Shown piece after piece: positions 17,872 to 26,566 of a stretch of 64,000 nucleotides of DNA (its first letter is position 1; every line of letters starts with the position of its first letter). A model generated the notes under the pieces. The model was not told the origin of the DNA. It was given only the letters and a program-made list of their open reading frames with translations, and ran no database searches. This DNA is from an uncultured Bacteriovoracaceae bacterium. GTDB lineage: Bacteria; Bdellovibrionota; Bacteriovoracia; Bacteriovoracales; Bacteriovoracaceae. The translations under genes and the position numbers were made by a program. The stretch lies in assembly GCA_950054155.1 (NCBI GenBank), contig CATLOT010000017.1:18945-82944 (forward strand), in the 5' to 3' direction.

Positions 17872-18034
17872 TTGATTTTTTGATTGGGTACCGTAAAAGG
17901 GTACCGCGAGAAATTAAAAAGTACGAAAAGCGCAGTAATTATCAAAGGTTTCAAATATTACCCCCGATAATTACCATTATATGGGGTAGGCTCAGGGGAG
18001 TGCTTTTGCGACCATCTTAGGCTAAAATGGCTAT

Positions 18035-19323
18035 ATGCCGCGAAATCAACCCTTCATCTATGGACTCTTCTTTGTCCTTTTAATCTTTCTTTTTGTGATT
18101 CACCAAGGATTGATTCTTCCCATTGTAGAATATACCGATGAACTTATCTACTACCGTGAAGGAATTTCTCTTATTGAATCTCTTAAATATAAGAATACCT
18201 TTGGTCATCCACCGCTATTTTCCTTCTTAATAAACCTGAGTCCCTCAGTCCTCTTTGCAAGATATGGGATGCTCTTTGTAAGTTCATCTTTGCTTCTTTT
18301 TTGCTTCTTTTTTGCTTCCATCTAGGTCGAGAAAAACTCACCAATCTTGGCTCATTATTATTTGCTTTAAATCTTGGAATTTCTCCCATTTATTTCACTC
18401 ATAGTGACTTTATGATTCCAAACTTCTTTCTTGCTCTTTTATTTGGTGGTGCGCTTTGGGCGCTTATCCATGAAAAGCGGCCTCTTCTTTTTACCTTTAT
18501 AGCGCTTTCACTCCTGACACGTGAGTCAGCACTAGCACTTTTGGTAACCTGCTTTATATTGGACTCTAAGCGGCGAAAGTATCTATTCGTTTATGCAGCA
18601 TATTCAGGGCTTGTTTTGCTTCATTTTATCGCTCTTAAATTCTTCTTTAATCAATGGACCCTTAATGAGGGGTATCTTAATTATCTCGATCAAACCCATA
18701 GCTTTGCTCTTAAAAATACCCTGGTTGATATTCTTTTTTATTGGGGTTCCGCCTTACCATTTTGCTTCTGTTTCCTGGCGATCGGGCTCATTGATGCTTA
18801 CAAGAAGATTTCACCACTGTGGATTTTTCCAGCTCTTCTTGTCGTGATGGCTTCATTAGTTTTTGAAAATAATTGGTCACAATTGCCAAGTTTTCTCTAC
18901 CTAAGCTGGAGAAGTTTTCCTTTTTGGAAACTATGGCTTGGGGTGATCGCAATCGCTGTCATCATTAAGCCCTTTAATACCCGAGTGAGGGGCTTTTATG
19001 GGTTTAAGAGGGAAGAGGCCCTTATTATTAAGTTTGGTCTCCTTCTCAGTCTTCAATTTATCACTTTCTTTAGTTTATACGGAGATACTTATATAAGAGA
19101 TGTCATTGCTTACACACCTTACCTCTTGCTTTCATCTTTCTTTCTTATTAAGCATTTTTACGGCAAGAACTTTCTCTATCTCATTTTACTCTTTTGTTTA
19201 ATCTGTAATTCATGGGCCCTCATGTCACCCATTAGTTACGACTATCCGATGAACTTCTTTTCTCGAACGAAGGTCATACCGACAAGGGCCTATAGTGATT
19301 ATTCTTTCTACTGGGAAGATTAG
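18035..19323 (+). pseudogene. GT-C type membrane glycosyltransferase split by a frameshift at an 11-bp repeat
   Basis: Two frames cover one protein. Frame one (18035-18325) gives a membrane helix and the loop EYTDELIYYREGISLIES with FGHPPLFSFL, the acidic-pair and HPP-like pattern of PMT/ArnT-type glycosyltransferases that use polyprenyl-phosphate sugars. Frame two (18301-19323) continues with many membrane helices and no N-terminus of its own. Between them lies an 11-bp tandem repeat (18286-18318). Removing one unit joins the frames as SSSLLLFCFHLGREKL and gives a continuous protein of 425 residues. Thus the gene is either freshly broken or phase-variable; it is 'off' as shown. Eight or more hydrophobic segments place it in the inner membrane. 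No SD is obvious. It ends overlapping the COG3014-like gene by 4 bases. Confidence 0.75.
18286..18318 (+). repeat. 11-bp tandem repeat, three units (first imperfect)
   Basis: Unit TTTTTTGCTTC occurs perfectly at 18297-18307 and 18308-18318; the preceding ATCTTTGCTTC (18286-18296) differs at two positions. Because 11 is not a multiple of three, gain or loss of a unit changes the reading frame of the membrane glycosyltransferase it interrupts. Confidence 0.9.
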
Positions 19324-20810
19324 AATTTTCTAAAGGTAAGAAGCTTACCTTCACCCTTTTTTAGATCGTGCACGCCTAGGAGAGTTTGGGTGAGCACCTC
19401 TCCCCTTTTTCTCTCCAAAATAAGCTGGTACTGACCTGGGGGTAAGTTAAGAGAACTCATTCGATAATGATGGGGAAGAAGACTCCAGTTCCGAGTATCG
19501 GCCCTTTCGCTAGCTTCGATGGCCTTGTTGCTGGCCGCATAAGCAAGCGCTGCTGAAGCAGTCGCCATAAATTCGGCACCATTTTTCTTGAGCTGGCGAT
19601 AGGTTGCATAGGCGGCAAGTAAAGCGGCTATATGCTTAGCTGCCACTCTCGCACCAATTCCTGCATAAAGCCCAGAGGATTTCTCCTCCATTATCATACT
19701 CGCAAGATTGGCCAAGGGATTAACCACAACCATCTTTTCCTTTTTTACGACCTCATCTCCCTTTTTAATAATGAGGTTAATATCCTCAACTACGGGATTA
19801 TAGGAGACCTTTGGGAGTTCAAAATAGATCTTAGGAATGCTACCAGCACTTGCAAACATCATGGTGGAGGCGAAACTTAAGAAGTCCTTTTTATTGCTTG
19901 CGGGAAAGAGGGCCGCAGGAATGGGAAAATCGACCTTATCGACACTCTTATTGGTAATTAAACCCTTCTCAATGATCACCATGAGATTTGAGCGCTTCCC
20001 CTTTGAAAGTTCTTTTATGCGGGAATCTAAGAACTTTTCAAATTCCTGAGCATAGGGCGTCGCCTTAATATAGCTTGTCTTAATTTTTTTAAGGGAGAGT
20101 TTTTCAAATTGATTGAGATTCTTTTTAAAGCTGGAATGAAGCTGATTATAGGTTTCTAAAGTGTTGTAGTTTTTAAGGAGAACTTTCTTTGCTTCTTTGT
20201 AAAGATTAAGAGCGATTCTTAGGTCAGCACGAGTTCCAGCATGTTCATGAATAAAAGCCCCAAATGTCTTGGCCAGTAAGTCGTCTTTATAGGCAACGAC
20301 TCCCCCACTTGTTGATTTGTAATTATCTAGGAGACTATTCCATTCAAGTAATACGGCCTTGGCCCCGCTCAAATGAAAGCGCCTTTTCTTCGCCTCAAGA
20401 TTTAAATCTTGAAAAAGCTGGTAGTGACAAAGAGCTTGATAATAGCGAATCATGGAACGCTCGTATTTTTCACCATAATAGTTATCGCTATTGCTATTAG
20501 TGACGGCAGCCTTAATTTTCTTTGAGATTGAAACAGTGAAGAGCTTATCACTTAAGTTCTTCGCTTCATCAAAGGTTTTAAGGGCATTTGAATAATCTGC
20601 CCTGAGATACTGGAGAGTCCCCCTTTCAAGAAGCTTGAGAAGAAGACTCTCTTTATCATGATAGAAATCCTTGGCCTCAATGAGATCACTCGCCTTTTGA
20701 TACTCCCCTGCTTGAACAAGATTTCTCAACATCAGAGTTTTCTTGCGGGAAGTACCAGCACATCCCATGAGCAGAAAAAGACTGAGAAGGAGTGCTCTCT
20801 TTAAGGCCAT
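19320..20810 (-). CDS. COG3014-like lipoprotein
   Basis: 496 residues. The leader MALKRALLLSLFLLMG-C ends in lipobox LLMGC at Cys17. Helical, TPR-like N-terminal half (AGEYQKASDLIEAKDFY, ADYSNALKTFDEAKNL), then an Ala-rich segment (ARVAAKHIAALLAAYATYRQ, ~390) and a C-terminal beta domain ending LPPGQYQLILERK. This matches the architecture of the uncharacterised COG3014 proteins, which often neighbour LpoB-like and LPP20 lipoproteins, as here. It follows the LpoB-like gene by 7 bases in one operon. A role at the outer membrane or cell envelope is likely; no reaction is known. Confidence 0.75.
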   Translation of the reverse strand: MALKRALLLSLFLLMGCAGTSRKKTLMLRNLVQAGEYQKASDLIEAKDFYHDKESLLLKLLERGTLQYLRADYSNALKTFDEAKNLSDKLFTVSISKKIKAAVTNSNSDNYYGEKYERSMIRYYQALCHYQLFQDLNLEAKKRRFHLSGAKAVLLEWNSLLDNYKSTSGGVVAYKDDLLAKTFGAFIHEHAGTRADLRIALNLYKEAKKVLLKNYNTLETYNQLHSSFKKNLNQFEKLSLKKIKTSYIKATPYAQEFEKFLDSRIKELSKGKRSNLMVIIEKGLITNKSVDKVDFPIPAALFPASNKKDFLSFASTMMFASAGSIPKIYFELPKVSYNPVVEDINLIIKKGDEVVKKEKMVVVNPLANLASMIMEEKSSGLYAGIGARVAAKHIAALLAAYATYRQLKKNGAEFMATASAALAYAASNKAIEASERADTRNWSLLPHHYRMSSLNLPPGQYQLILERKRGEVLTQTLLGVHDLKKGEGKLLTFRKF

Positions 20811-20817
20811 AAGTTAT

Positions 20818-21423
20818 CTACCAGCCTGATGAGCTTTGCTCAGAGTACTTAGAAACCTTCACACGAGTTCTAAGGACTTCCTCTGCGCTTTCTAAGTTAG
20901 TCATGCGAAGATTGACAGAATATTGCTTAATGGTTTTTCCATCACGACTTCTTGGTTGCATTCTTACGGCACCAAAAACAAGAAGGTCAGCACCACTTTG
21001 CTTTCCAATCATCTTAGCCTGAGAAGGATCAACCATTCCATCATTTTGATACTTAATTTCTTTAAGGAGCTTTTCTCTTGCTTCGGCGTCGATAAGAACA
21101 AATTCTCCACTGGCACTAAACTCATAGAGAAGCTCGTCATTCATATCACGAATAGGAAAGTAAGGCTCACTCGTCTCATTTTGAACTTCAGCAATGAAGA
21201 TTTTCGGACGACGACCATTCTTAGCGAGGTAGCGCTGAAAACCCTTGTGTTTTTCAATTTGCTTTAGGGTGTCGCCAATCACTTTCTCGGTATCACGCTG
21301 AACCCACTTGTCAGTGATTTCAAGTGCTCTTTCATCACTTTCTTCTGAGTCCACTCGCTTAGCCTGAAAAGAGCCACAGCCCACTAGGGCGACAAGACTT
21401 AATAGTAGTAATGCTTTAGTCAT
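20818..21423 (-). CDS. LpoB-like penicillin-binding-protein activator lipoprotein
   Basis: Start set at ATG 21423 because GAAGGAG lies seven bases upstream; the in-frame ATG at 21438 would place the SD inside the gene. The leader MTKALLLLSLVALVG-C has lipobox LVGC. The mature part contains RPKIFIAEVQNETSEPYFP, LLYEFSASGEFVLIDAEARE and MIGKQSGADLLVFGAVRMQ, the LpoB/YcfM (CsgG-like) fold pattern. In enterobacteria LpoB activates PBP1b from the outer membrane. Here the operon partners (two LPP20-like and a COG3014-like lipoprotein) suggest a wider envelope complex rather than a pure PBP activator. Confidence 0.78.
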   Translation of the reverse strand: MTKALLLLSLVALVGCGSFQAKRVDSEESDERALEITDKWVQRDTEKVIGDTLKQIEKHKGFQRYLAKNGRRPKIFIAEVQNETSEPYFPIRDMNDELLYEFSASGEFVLIDAEAREKLLKEIKYQNDGMVDPSQAKMIGKQSGADLLVFGAVRMQPRSRDGKTIKQYSVNLRMTNLESAEEVLRTRVKVSKYSEQSSSGW

Positions 21424-21438
21424 AGATTTCTCCTTCAT

Positions 21439-22371
21439 TTATTCAATATTGAGTTTGTGGATATTTTTATCAAGATAGAATTCAATACCGTTGATGGCCT
21501 TTTCCTGAATTTGTTCAAAGTTTCTTCCCGTCATGGTGGTATTAAACTTAAGAAAGCCAGTTTCTTTTTGTGCTTTATTTTTAGCTTTTAAAATAAGCTC
21601 AAAGCTATGGCGCTCGAATCCATCAACATTAAGATACTCTTTCTTATTACTTAGCTTTCCCGTAAGAAAGTGAGTCGCAGCAACTGAACTCTTTCCTCCC
21701 GTCTTGAGCTTATAACCAAGCCCGCTCAGTTTGGAAGCAATACTGCTGATTAACTCTTTTGGCATTTGAAGCTGAGAGCCAACTTCAATGGTAATGGTCT
21801 TTATGACGCTTTTCTTTTTCTTAAGGTAGCTCTTATAGGAAAAAGGGAGCGCTATTTTTCGCCCGGTTAAAAAGTGAACGCGATCATAGTAAAGGCTTCT
21901 CTCTACTAGCATAGGCCCCATTTTAACGAGGTCGCCCACTGTGGCACTCTTAAAAGCGACAAGGAGTTCATCATCAAGCTTTTTAATTTTCTCACTAAAG
22001 GCCTGACTCATTTTAACTTTATCAAGGGCTGCCAGTGCATAGTACCCAAGTTTAGTTTCGTGAACTTCTTTGATGAAAACGCCTTCTAGGGTGATATCGG
22101 TGAGTTCTTGCGTGCTCTGGGCCATCTCCGTGCCGCTCATTTTATCATTGGCAAAGACAAGCTCTGAAAACTCAGACTTAATTTGGGTCTTAAAAACCTT
22201 GGCAATAGCATTTCTTGCCTGCGCCTTAGCTTGAGACATTCCGGCCGCTTCCCCAACGGCACAAAGCATTTTAGAGCTGCAGTGCTTTTGAGGAGAGTTA
22301 ACCCATTGGGGGAGTTTATCCTCTCCCCCGTGAGCACTTAAAATAAGACTAAAAAGGATCTTAGTTAACAT
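21439..22371 (-). CDS. LPP20-like secreted protein
   Basis: The likely start is ATG 22371, overlapping the last codons of the upstream lipoprotein gene; ATG 22383 is an alternative. The leader MLTKILFSLILSAHG is a signal peptide with no lipobox cysteine. Just after it, PQWVNSPQKHCSSKMLCAVG and AKAQARNAIAKVFKTQIKS match the start of LPP20/FlgP-like domains (a short 'W..P..... CAVG' opening followed by an Ala-rich helix). About 310 residues. The second half (~150 on) is beta-rich without a known family. Third in the four-gene envelope operon by transcription order second. Confidence 0.6.
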   Translation of the reverse strand: MLTKILFSLILSAHGGEDKLPQWVNSPQKHCSSKMLCAVGEAAGMSQAKAQARNAIAKVFKTQIKSEFSELVFANDKMSGTEMAQSTQELTDITLEGVFIKEVHETKLGYYALAALDKVKMSQAFSEKIKKLDDELLVAFKSATVGDLVKMGPMLVERSLYYDRVHFLTGRKIALPFSYKSYLKKKKSVIKTITIEVGSQLQMPKELISSIASKLSGLGYKLKTGGKSSVAATHFLTGKLSNKKEYLNVDGFERHSFELILKAKNKAQKETGFLKFNTTMTGRNFEQIQEKAINGIEFYLDKNIHKLNIE

Positions 22372-23011
22372 TGGTGAAAGCATCTTTAGCTTCTTCGATG
22401 GCCTTACTCGCCTTGTCTTTGACTTCAGGGTTATCAATATCCCCTAGAAACTTCTTGCTCGCTCTATCAACAGCTTTATTAAGAATGTCCTTTTTGATTC
22501 TCATTAAAGCGAAGGCCTTATAGAGAGTAGCATCCTTGGTTGCCCCCATCTCTTTTAGGTATCTGCGCTTTTCCCAAAAACTTGTAACTACTTCAGCGCC
22601 ATGAATAAATGTCTGAGTTTCTTTAGCGAGTTGCTCTTCTTTGTATTCAGTGATCTCCTCACCTTCACCACCTTGAGTCGCTTCGCCGTATGAGTTCTTG
22701 ATGAAACTTACGATTTCTTGAGCGATCGAGGCTGTCGCTCTTGCTTTAGCCGACTGAAGAGCTAGTCTTTTACTTGCGCTCTCTGATTCAGAAATAAAGT
22801 AGCGAAAGTCACGAGAAGAGCCCTCTTTATCACCTAGCTTTGGCGTTTGAATCCATTCGGGTTGTTTGGCCCTACCAGTGCTTGTTTCTTGTAATTTATA
22901 ATCAAGCTCAATCTGTCTTAGAGCATCCGGAGTGGGTTCTTCTTTTTTACTGCTTGATCCACATGAAACGAGGACAAGGGAAACGGTGATTAATCCAATA
23001 ATCTTTCTCAT
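22361..23011 (-). CDS. LPP20-family lipoprotein
   Basis: 216 residues, first gene of the operon. The leader MRKIIGLITVSLVLVS-C has lipobox LVSC; the next residues GSSSKKEEP form a flexible linker. The domain starts PEWIQTPKLGDKEGSSRDFR and continues with SASKRLALQSAKARATASIA, the Ala-rich helix typical of LPP20 (PF02169) proteins. LPP20/FlgP proteins are surface or outer-membrane lipoproteins linked to the flagellar basal-body disk in some bacteria, but no flagellar gene is nearby. SD is AAGGAG nine bases before ATG. Its 3' end overlaps the next gene by 11 bases. Confidence 0.72.
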   Translation of the reverse strand: MRKIIGLITVSLVLVSCGSSSKKEEPTPDALRQIELDYKLQETSTGRAKQPEWIQTPKLGDKEGSSRDFRYFISESESASKRLALQSAKARATASIAQEIVSFIKNSYGEATQGGEGEEITEYKEEQLAKETQTFIHGAEVVTSFWEKRRYLKEMGATKDATLYKAFALMRIKKDILNKAVDRASKKFLGDIDNPEVKDKASKAIEEAKDAFTNVN

Positions 23012-23174
23012 AATATGACTCCTTTTAAGTCAGCTTGTTCTAAAAGATAAAATTGGAATAATCTTACTGAGTGAGGTCACTCAAGGCAAATAAAGATTAT
23101 GGGTGGAATATTTGCCATGCGCAATAAGCGTTTTTTCTTTACCTCAACAATTTTTCTCTTAAAATAACTCTATT

Positions 23175-24035
23175 ATGTTTACCAAAGATGACCTTGACTC
23201 AGCACTTCTCAAGTACCGAAGAGATAATTTTAAGACTCTAGGACTCTACGCGTTTGTCATTTACATGATTCTATTTCTGGTCGATTACGATTTAGCAAAA
23301 CGCGATATGTGGCTTTTCTTTACGCTACGTCTGACCTTTATTCTTCCTCTTATATCTTTAAGTCTTTTTTCAGGCCGTCTAAAAGGTCACCAAATTGATT
23401 ATGCCATCATGATAAGTTTTATCAGTGTATGTACTGGTGTTAGCCTTATTAGTTACCAGCTTGGAGGTCTTACGAGTGACTATTACTTTGGCCTCATCAT
23501 TGTGAGTTTCGTTCAGTTTGCCTTCACCCCTCTCTCCCTTCGCCAGACGATATTTCTTGATATTTTTAATGGAGTTGTCTTTTTTATCGTCAATATTTAT
23601 AGCTTTGATTTTCCCTATGAGGTGATACTCAAGCAGTTATCAAACTTTTTATGCTTCACCGTTTTAAAGTTTATTGTTGTGAACAGATCCTATAAGCTCC
23701 TCAAGGACGCTCTTACCAAAACAGCGCTTGAGGAAGAGCTTAAGGGACAAGGAAAGATTCGGCGGGTGCTAGGAGAGTTGTGCCATCTTTTTAATAATCC
23801 TCTCTTTATAAGCATGAGTATTCTTAAGAACATAAAGAAACAAAATACTACTGATAGCGATCTTCAAAGAAGCCTTAATAAGGCACTCGAGGCCAATAAG
23901 CGTATGGAAGGTGTCCTAAAAAATATGCTTGAAGTTCAAGAGATTCCATTTGAAAAACTCTCGCCAGACTTTCTTAAAGAGCTTGGAATTGAGCGGACAA
24001 TAACCGACAAGACCACTTTGCCACCACCTCAGTAA
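23175..24035 (+). CDS. Membrane sensor with histidine-kinase-like dimerisation helix but no ATPase domain
   Basis: 286 residues. Five or six hydrophobic segments between ~20 and ~170 are followed by a coiled linker and GKIRRVLGELCHLFNNPLFI, where His204 and the N-N-P context copy the H-box of HisKA domains (H-E-x-x-N-P-L). A helical hairpin follows (LQRSLNKALEANKRMEGVLKNMLEV). The protein ends ~30 residues later, so the whole HATPase_c domain is missing. The residue after His is Leu rather than Glu. It could be a phosphotransfer or scaffold protein served by another kinase, or a truncated kinase. The frame ends cleanly and no downstream kinase fragment is seen in the 130 bases that follow. 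Confidence 0.6.
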   Translation: MFTKDDLDSALLKYRRDNFKTLGLYAFVIYMILFLVDYDLAKRDMWLFFTLRLTFILPLISLSLFSGRLKGHQIDYAIMISFISVCTGVSLISYQLGGLTSDYYFGLIIVSFVQFAFTPLSLRQTIFLDIFNGVVFFIVNIYSFDFPYEVILKQLSNFLCFTVLKFIVVNRSYKLLKDALTKTALEEELKGQGKIRRVLGELCHLFNNPLFISMSILKNIKKQNTTDSDLQRSLNKALEANKRMEGVLKNMLEVQEIPFEKLSPDFLKELGIERTITDKTTLPPPQ

Positions 24036-24166
24036 GAAAATTCTTATTTTTTTTTGCATCTAAACGAGAAATTAAGGGGTTAAATCCTTACCCTTTTTTA
24101 TGGTGTCAGCATGCCATAGAATTTTAAGGCATAATAAAAGAGAAGGAAATCACAGGAGGTGAAACC

Positions 24167-24418
24167 TTGAAAACAACAATTCTACTTATCACATTACTAT
24201 GGACGGCCCTTTCTTTTGCTCATGAAGTTCCAGAAAGTATTAATTTCCAAGCAACTGAAGACCGCATTCAAACACTCGTTTCTCAATCTAAAATGGTGAG
24301 AGAATCAGCTTCCCCGCAAAGGCAAATAGCCTCTTTCACAGAAAACCTTAAAGAATTTGATGCTCTCATGGCAGATGACTCTAACGTCAACTACCTTGAG
24401 TTAGCTTCACAGTACTAA
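24167..24418 (+). CDS. Small secreted protein (83 aa) with TTG start
   Basis: The TTG at 24167 is preceded by ACAGGAGGTGA, close to a perfect anti-16S match, which supports translation. The leader MKTTILLITLLWTALSFA-H is a signal peptide. The ~65-residue mature part is hydrophilic, helix-prone and Cys-free (EDRIQTLVSQSKMVRES). No family recognised. It converges on the gene at 24422, leaving three bases between stops. Confidence 0.65.
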   Translation: MKTTILLITLLWTALSFAHEVPESINFQATEDRIQTLVSQSKMVRESASPQRQIASFTENLKEFDALMADDSNVNYLELASQY

Positions 24419-24421
24419 AGA

Positions 24422-25075
24422 TTACTTACCTTCTGGCAGTCGAGTAATCGGAGGAACATCGTCAGAGAGAATCATGACGCCTTTTCTTCGTATTGCTCGC
24501 GCCAGTCGGTCTAAAACAAAAGCCCCTTCAAAGCCAATCGTCTGAAAGAGAGTTAAACAAGCTCTTTGAAAATAAAAGCTTTTAACCTCACTCCCCGTTA
24601 AGCTTTTAAGAAATCCCTTTTCTTGAAGATAAAGGGTCACGGCAATACAACGTCCAACACTTTCCACAAAGTGAATAATGAGAGGACCACCTTTCCCTTT
24701 TTTAAGAAATTCCACACAGCAAAAGTCAGCCTGTTGCCACTCATTGATTTTGATGTGCTTGAATAAGTCTTTTCTTAATTGTGAGCAGTTTTCCCACTTT
24801 ATAACCTCGCTAGGAATATCCGTAGTTTCTGGGGTGAGTTGAAACTTTCTAATTTTTGTCATGGGCTCAAAGTCCCATTCCATAATAGGAATCCCTCTGT
24901 TACGCCACCTTAAAGCCCATATATCAAAGACGAGAGCGAGGGGAAGAATAGCAATTTCAAAAAGTATTAACCCTACAGACACAACGAGGGAGCGACCAAA
25001 AGTAAGGAGTGCATATCCAGGAGTTCTCATCAAATTAATAAGGATTGCATGAGCAACATGAACAAAGAAGTGCAC
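24422..25075 (-). CDS. Hypothetical membrane-anchored protein
   Basis: 217 residues from a GTG start preceded by TAGGAG, the SD overlapping the asd stop codon region. One long hydrophobic region (~18-55: LLTFGRSLVVSVGLILFEIA then ILPLALVFDIWALRW) spans the membrane once or twice. The remaining ~160 residues are soluble with three Cys (ENCSQL, ADFCCVEF) and no known motif. It follows asd by 9 bases, so it is probably co-transcribed. No function assigned. Confidence 0.65.
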   Translation of the reverse strand: MHFFVHVAHAILINLMRTPGYALLTFGRSLVVSVGLILFEIAILPLALVFDIWALRWRNRGIPIMEWDFEPMTKIRKFQLTPETTDIPSEVIKWENCSQLRKDLFKHIKINEWQQADFCCVEFLKKGKGGPLIIHFVESVGRCIAVTLYLQEKGFLKSLTGSEVKSFYFQRACLTLFQTIGFEGAFVLDRLARAIRRKGVMILSDDVPPITRLPEGK

Positions 25076-25084
25076 TACACTCTC

Positions 25085-26224
25085 CTAGTGATTAACATAC
25101 TGACGCAAAAACCGTCTTAAAGGCTCAGCAGCACCCCATAAGAGTTGGTCACCGACTGTAAAAACATTCATAAAGTCGGGGGCCATTTTTAAAGCACGCA
25201 CTCGCCCCACCTTAATTCTTAACGTTCCACTAGCAGCCGCTGGAGTTAGTTCTCTTAGGGTCTCTTCTTTGTTATTTTCGACAAATTCGAGCCACTCATG
25301 AGAGTCCTTTAAAAGCGCACTAAACTCTTCAGCACCCATAGGTTTCTTAAGCTTAATTGTAAGGGCCTGTGAGTGACTTCTCAGTGCGCCAACACGAACA
25401 CAGGTTCCATCAACACCAAGAGTGTTATTAAGCCCAAGAATCTTATTGGCCTCAACCATTGCCTTCCACTCTTCTCTCGTTTGGCCGTCGTTGACAGCGC
25501 TATCAATCCAAGGGAGTAAATTAGCGGCCAATGGTGCGCCAAACTTTTCACTAGGAAAGTCATTATTTTCTCTTAAGTCTTTTGAAATCAATTGATCAAG
25601 TTTGAGAATATCACCACGCTCATCATCAATTAAATCCTTATGTCTTTCATAGAGAAACCCCATCCCCTTTAAAAGTTCTCTCATATGAGCAGCTCCACCA
25701 CCACTGGCCGCCTGATAGGTGTGGCTATTCACCCACTCAATAACACCAGCTTTTAGAGGGCCCGCAAGGGCTAAGAGCATAAGACTTACCGTACAATTAG
25801 AGCCAACATAATCAACGACTCCCTTCTCTAAACTCTCTTTAATAAGGTCTTTGTTAAGAGGGTCAAGCACGAGGCAAGAATCTTTATTCATACGAAGAGC
25901 AGAGGCGGCATCAACCCAGACTCCCTTCCAGCCATGCGCCCTCAAGGAGGGGTGAAGAGCTAAAGTATAATCTCCCCCCTGGCAGGTGACGATCACATCC
26001 ATCTCACTCAATTCATCAAGACTATGGGCATCTCTTAGCTTTTGGTCATGAGACTCTGGCGGAGCAGCTTGACCCACTTGAGAAGTTGAAAAAAAGAAAG
26101 TTTCAAAAAAACGAAAGTCATCTTCCTCTCTCATGCGCTCAAGAAGAACACGACCAACCATTCCACGAGCACCGATAAAACCTAGTTTCTTTTTAGGAGA
26201 GAGCTCCGTATTATTTGTCATCAT
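25085..26224 (-). CDS. asd: Aspartate-semialdehyde dehydrogenase
   Basis: 379 residues, the long Gram-negative Asd form. N-terminal NADP motif GFIGARGMVGRVLLERM (~15-31). The catalytic cysteine is in VGSNCTVSLMLLAL (~144). The conserved SGGGAAHMRELL block and the GTCVRVGALRSHSQAL region with catalytic His follow. It reduces aspartyl phosphate to aspartate semialdehyde, the branch-point step feeding lysine, DAP, threonine and methionine. It is divergent from the riboswitch-controlled lysC operon, so the two steps that bracket the branch point are back to back. Confidence 0.95.
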   Translation of the reverse strand: MMTNNTELSPKKKLGFIGARGMVGRVLLERMREEDDFRFFETFFFSTSQVGQAAPPESHDQKLRDAHSLDELSEMDVIVTCQGGDYTLALHPSLRAHGWKGVWVDAASALRMNKDSCLVLDPLNKDLIKESLEKGVVDYVGSNCTVSLMLLALAGPLKAGVIEWVNSHTYQAASGGGAAHMRELLKGMGFLYERHKDLIDDERGDILKLDQLISKDLRENNDFPSEKFGAPLAANLLPWIDSAVNDGQTREEWKAMVEANKILGLNNTLGVDGTCVRVGALRSHSQALTIKLKKPMGAEEFSALLKDSHEWLEFVENNKEETLRELTPAAASGTLRIKVGRVRALKMAPDFMNVFTVGDQLLWGAAEPLRRFLRQYVNH

Positions 26225-26278
26225 TCACCACCACTAAAAGTAATTTTTTCCCTCCCAGTGTTAATGGTGAAAGTTTAT

Positions 26279-26307
26279 TTGGCAATAATTCATTTCTTGT
26301 GTACCCT
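26279..26307 (+). promoter_or_regulatory. Candidate sigma-70 promoter of the lysC operon
   Basis: TTGGCA at 26279-26284 and TACCCT at 26302-26307 are 17 bp apart. A start about seven bases later would fall right at the 5' edge of the lysine riboswitch, which is good agreement. Confidence 0.55.
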
Positions 26308-26314
26308 TACTTAC

Positions 26315-26490
26315 ATGGAAGAGGCGCATTAATCAGGAAGCGTGTTTGAGAGGGTGACTCCTCAATTGAAAACACTGCAGAGGGATTGATGCCGAAACGA
26401 ACCTTTTAGTCACGATTGGTTGGTTGGTCACTAGGGCTGAATCCCTAGGGCTGTCACAAGACCTATTCTTGTGGAGTGCTTCACTGCGAA
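26315..26490 (+). ncRNA. Lysine riboswitch (L box)
   Basis: The region upstream of lysC carries the L-box landmarks in order: GAAGAGGCGC (26319-26328), AGCGTG followed by the loop-E-like GAGAGGGTGACTCCTC hairpin, GCCGAAAC (26391-26398), GGTTGGTTGG, a TAGGG/CCCTA hairpin, GGCTGTCACAAG paired with CTTGTGG, and the closing TGCTTCACTGC. Known lysine aptamers share GAGGYGC, GCCGAAR, GGCUGUCA and the closing GCUUCAC-type strand. Downstream, CCCCTTTTCC (26502-26511) can pair with GGAAAGG of the lysC ribosome site (26553-26559), suggesting control at translation. No rho-independent terminator with a T run is seen. Confidence 0.9.
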
Positions 26491-26566
26491 TTCTCTCGTG
26501 TCCCCTTTTCCAAATGATATTCAACGTTTAAGCTTATATCTTAAATAAGAGAGGAAAGGATTTAAC

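Noticed and set aside
17880..17915. Two GGTACC sites as a mobile-element terminal repeat
   Set aside because: The repeated unit is only about eight bases and no second copy flanks the patch elsewhere.
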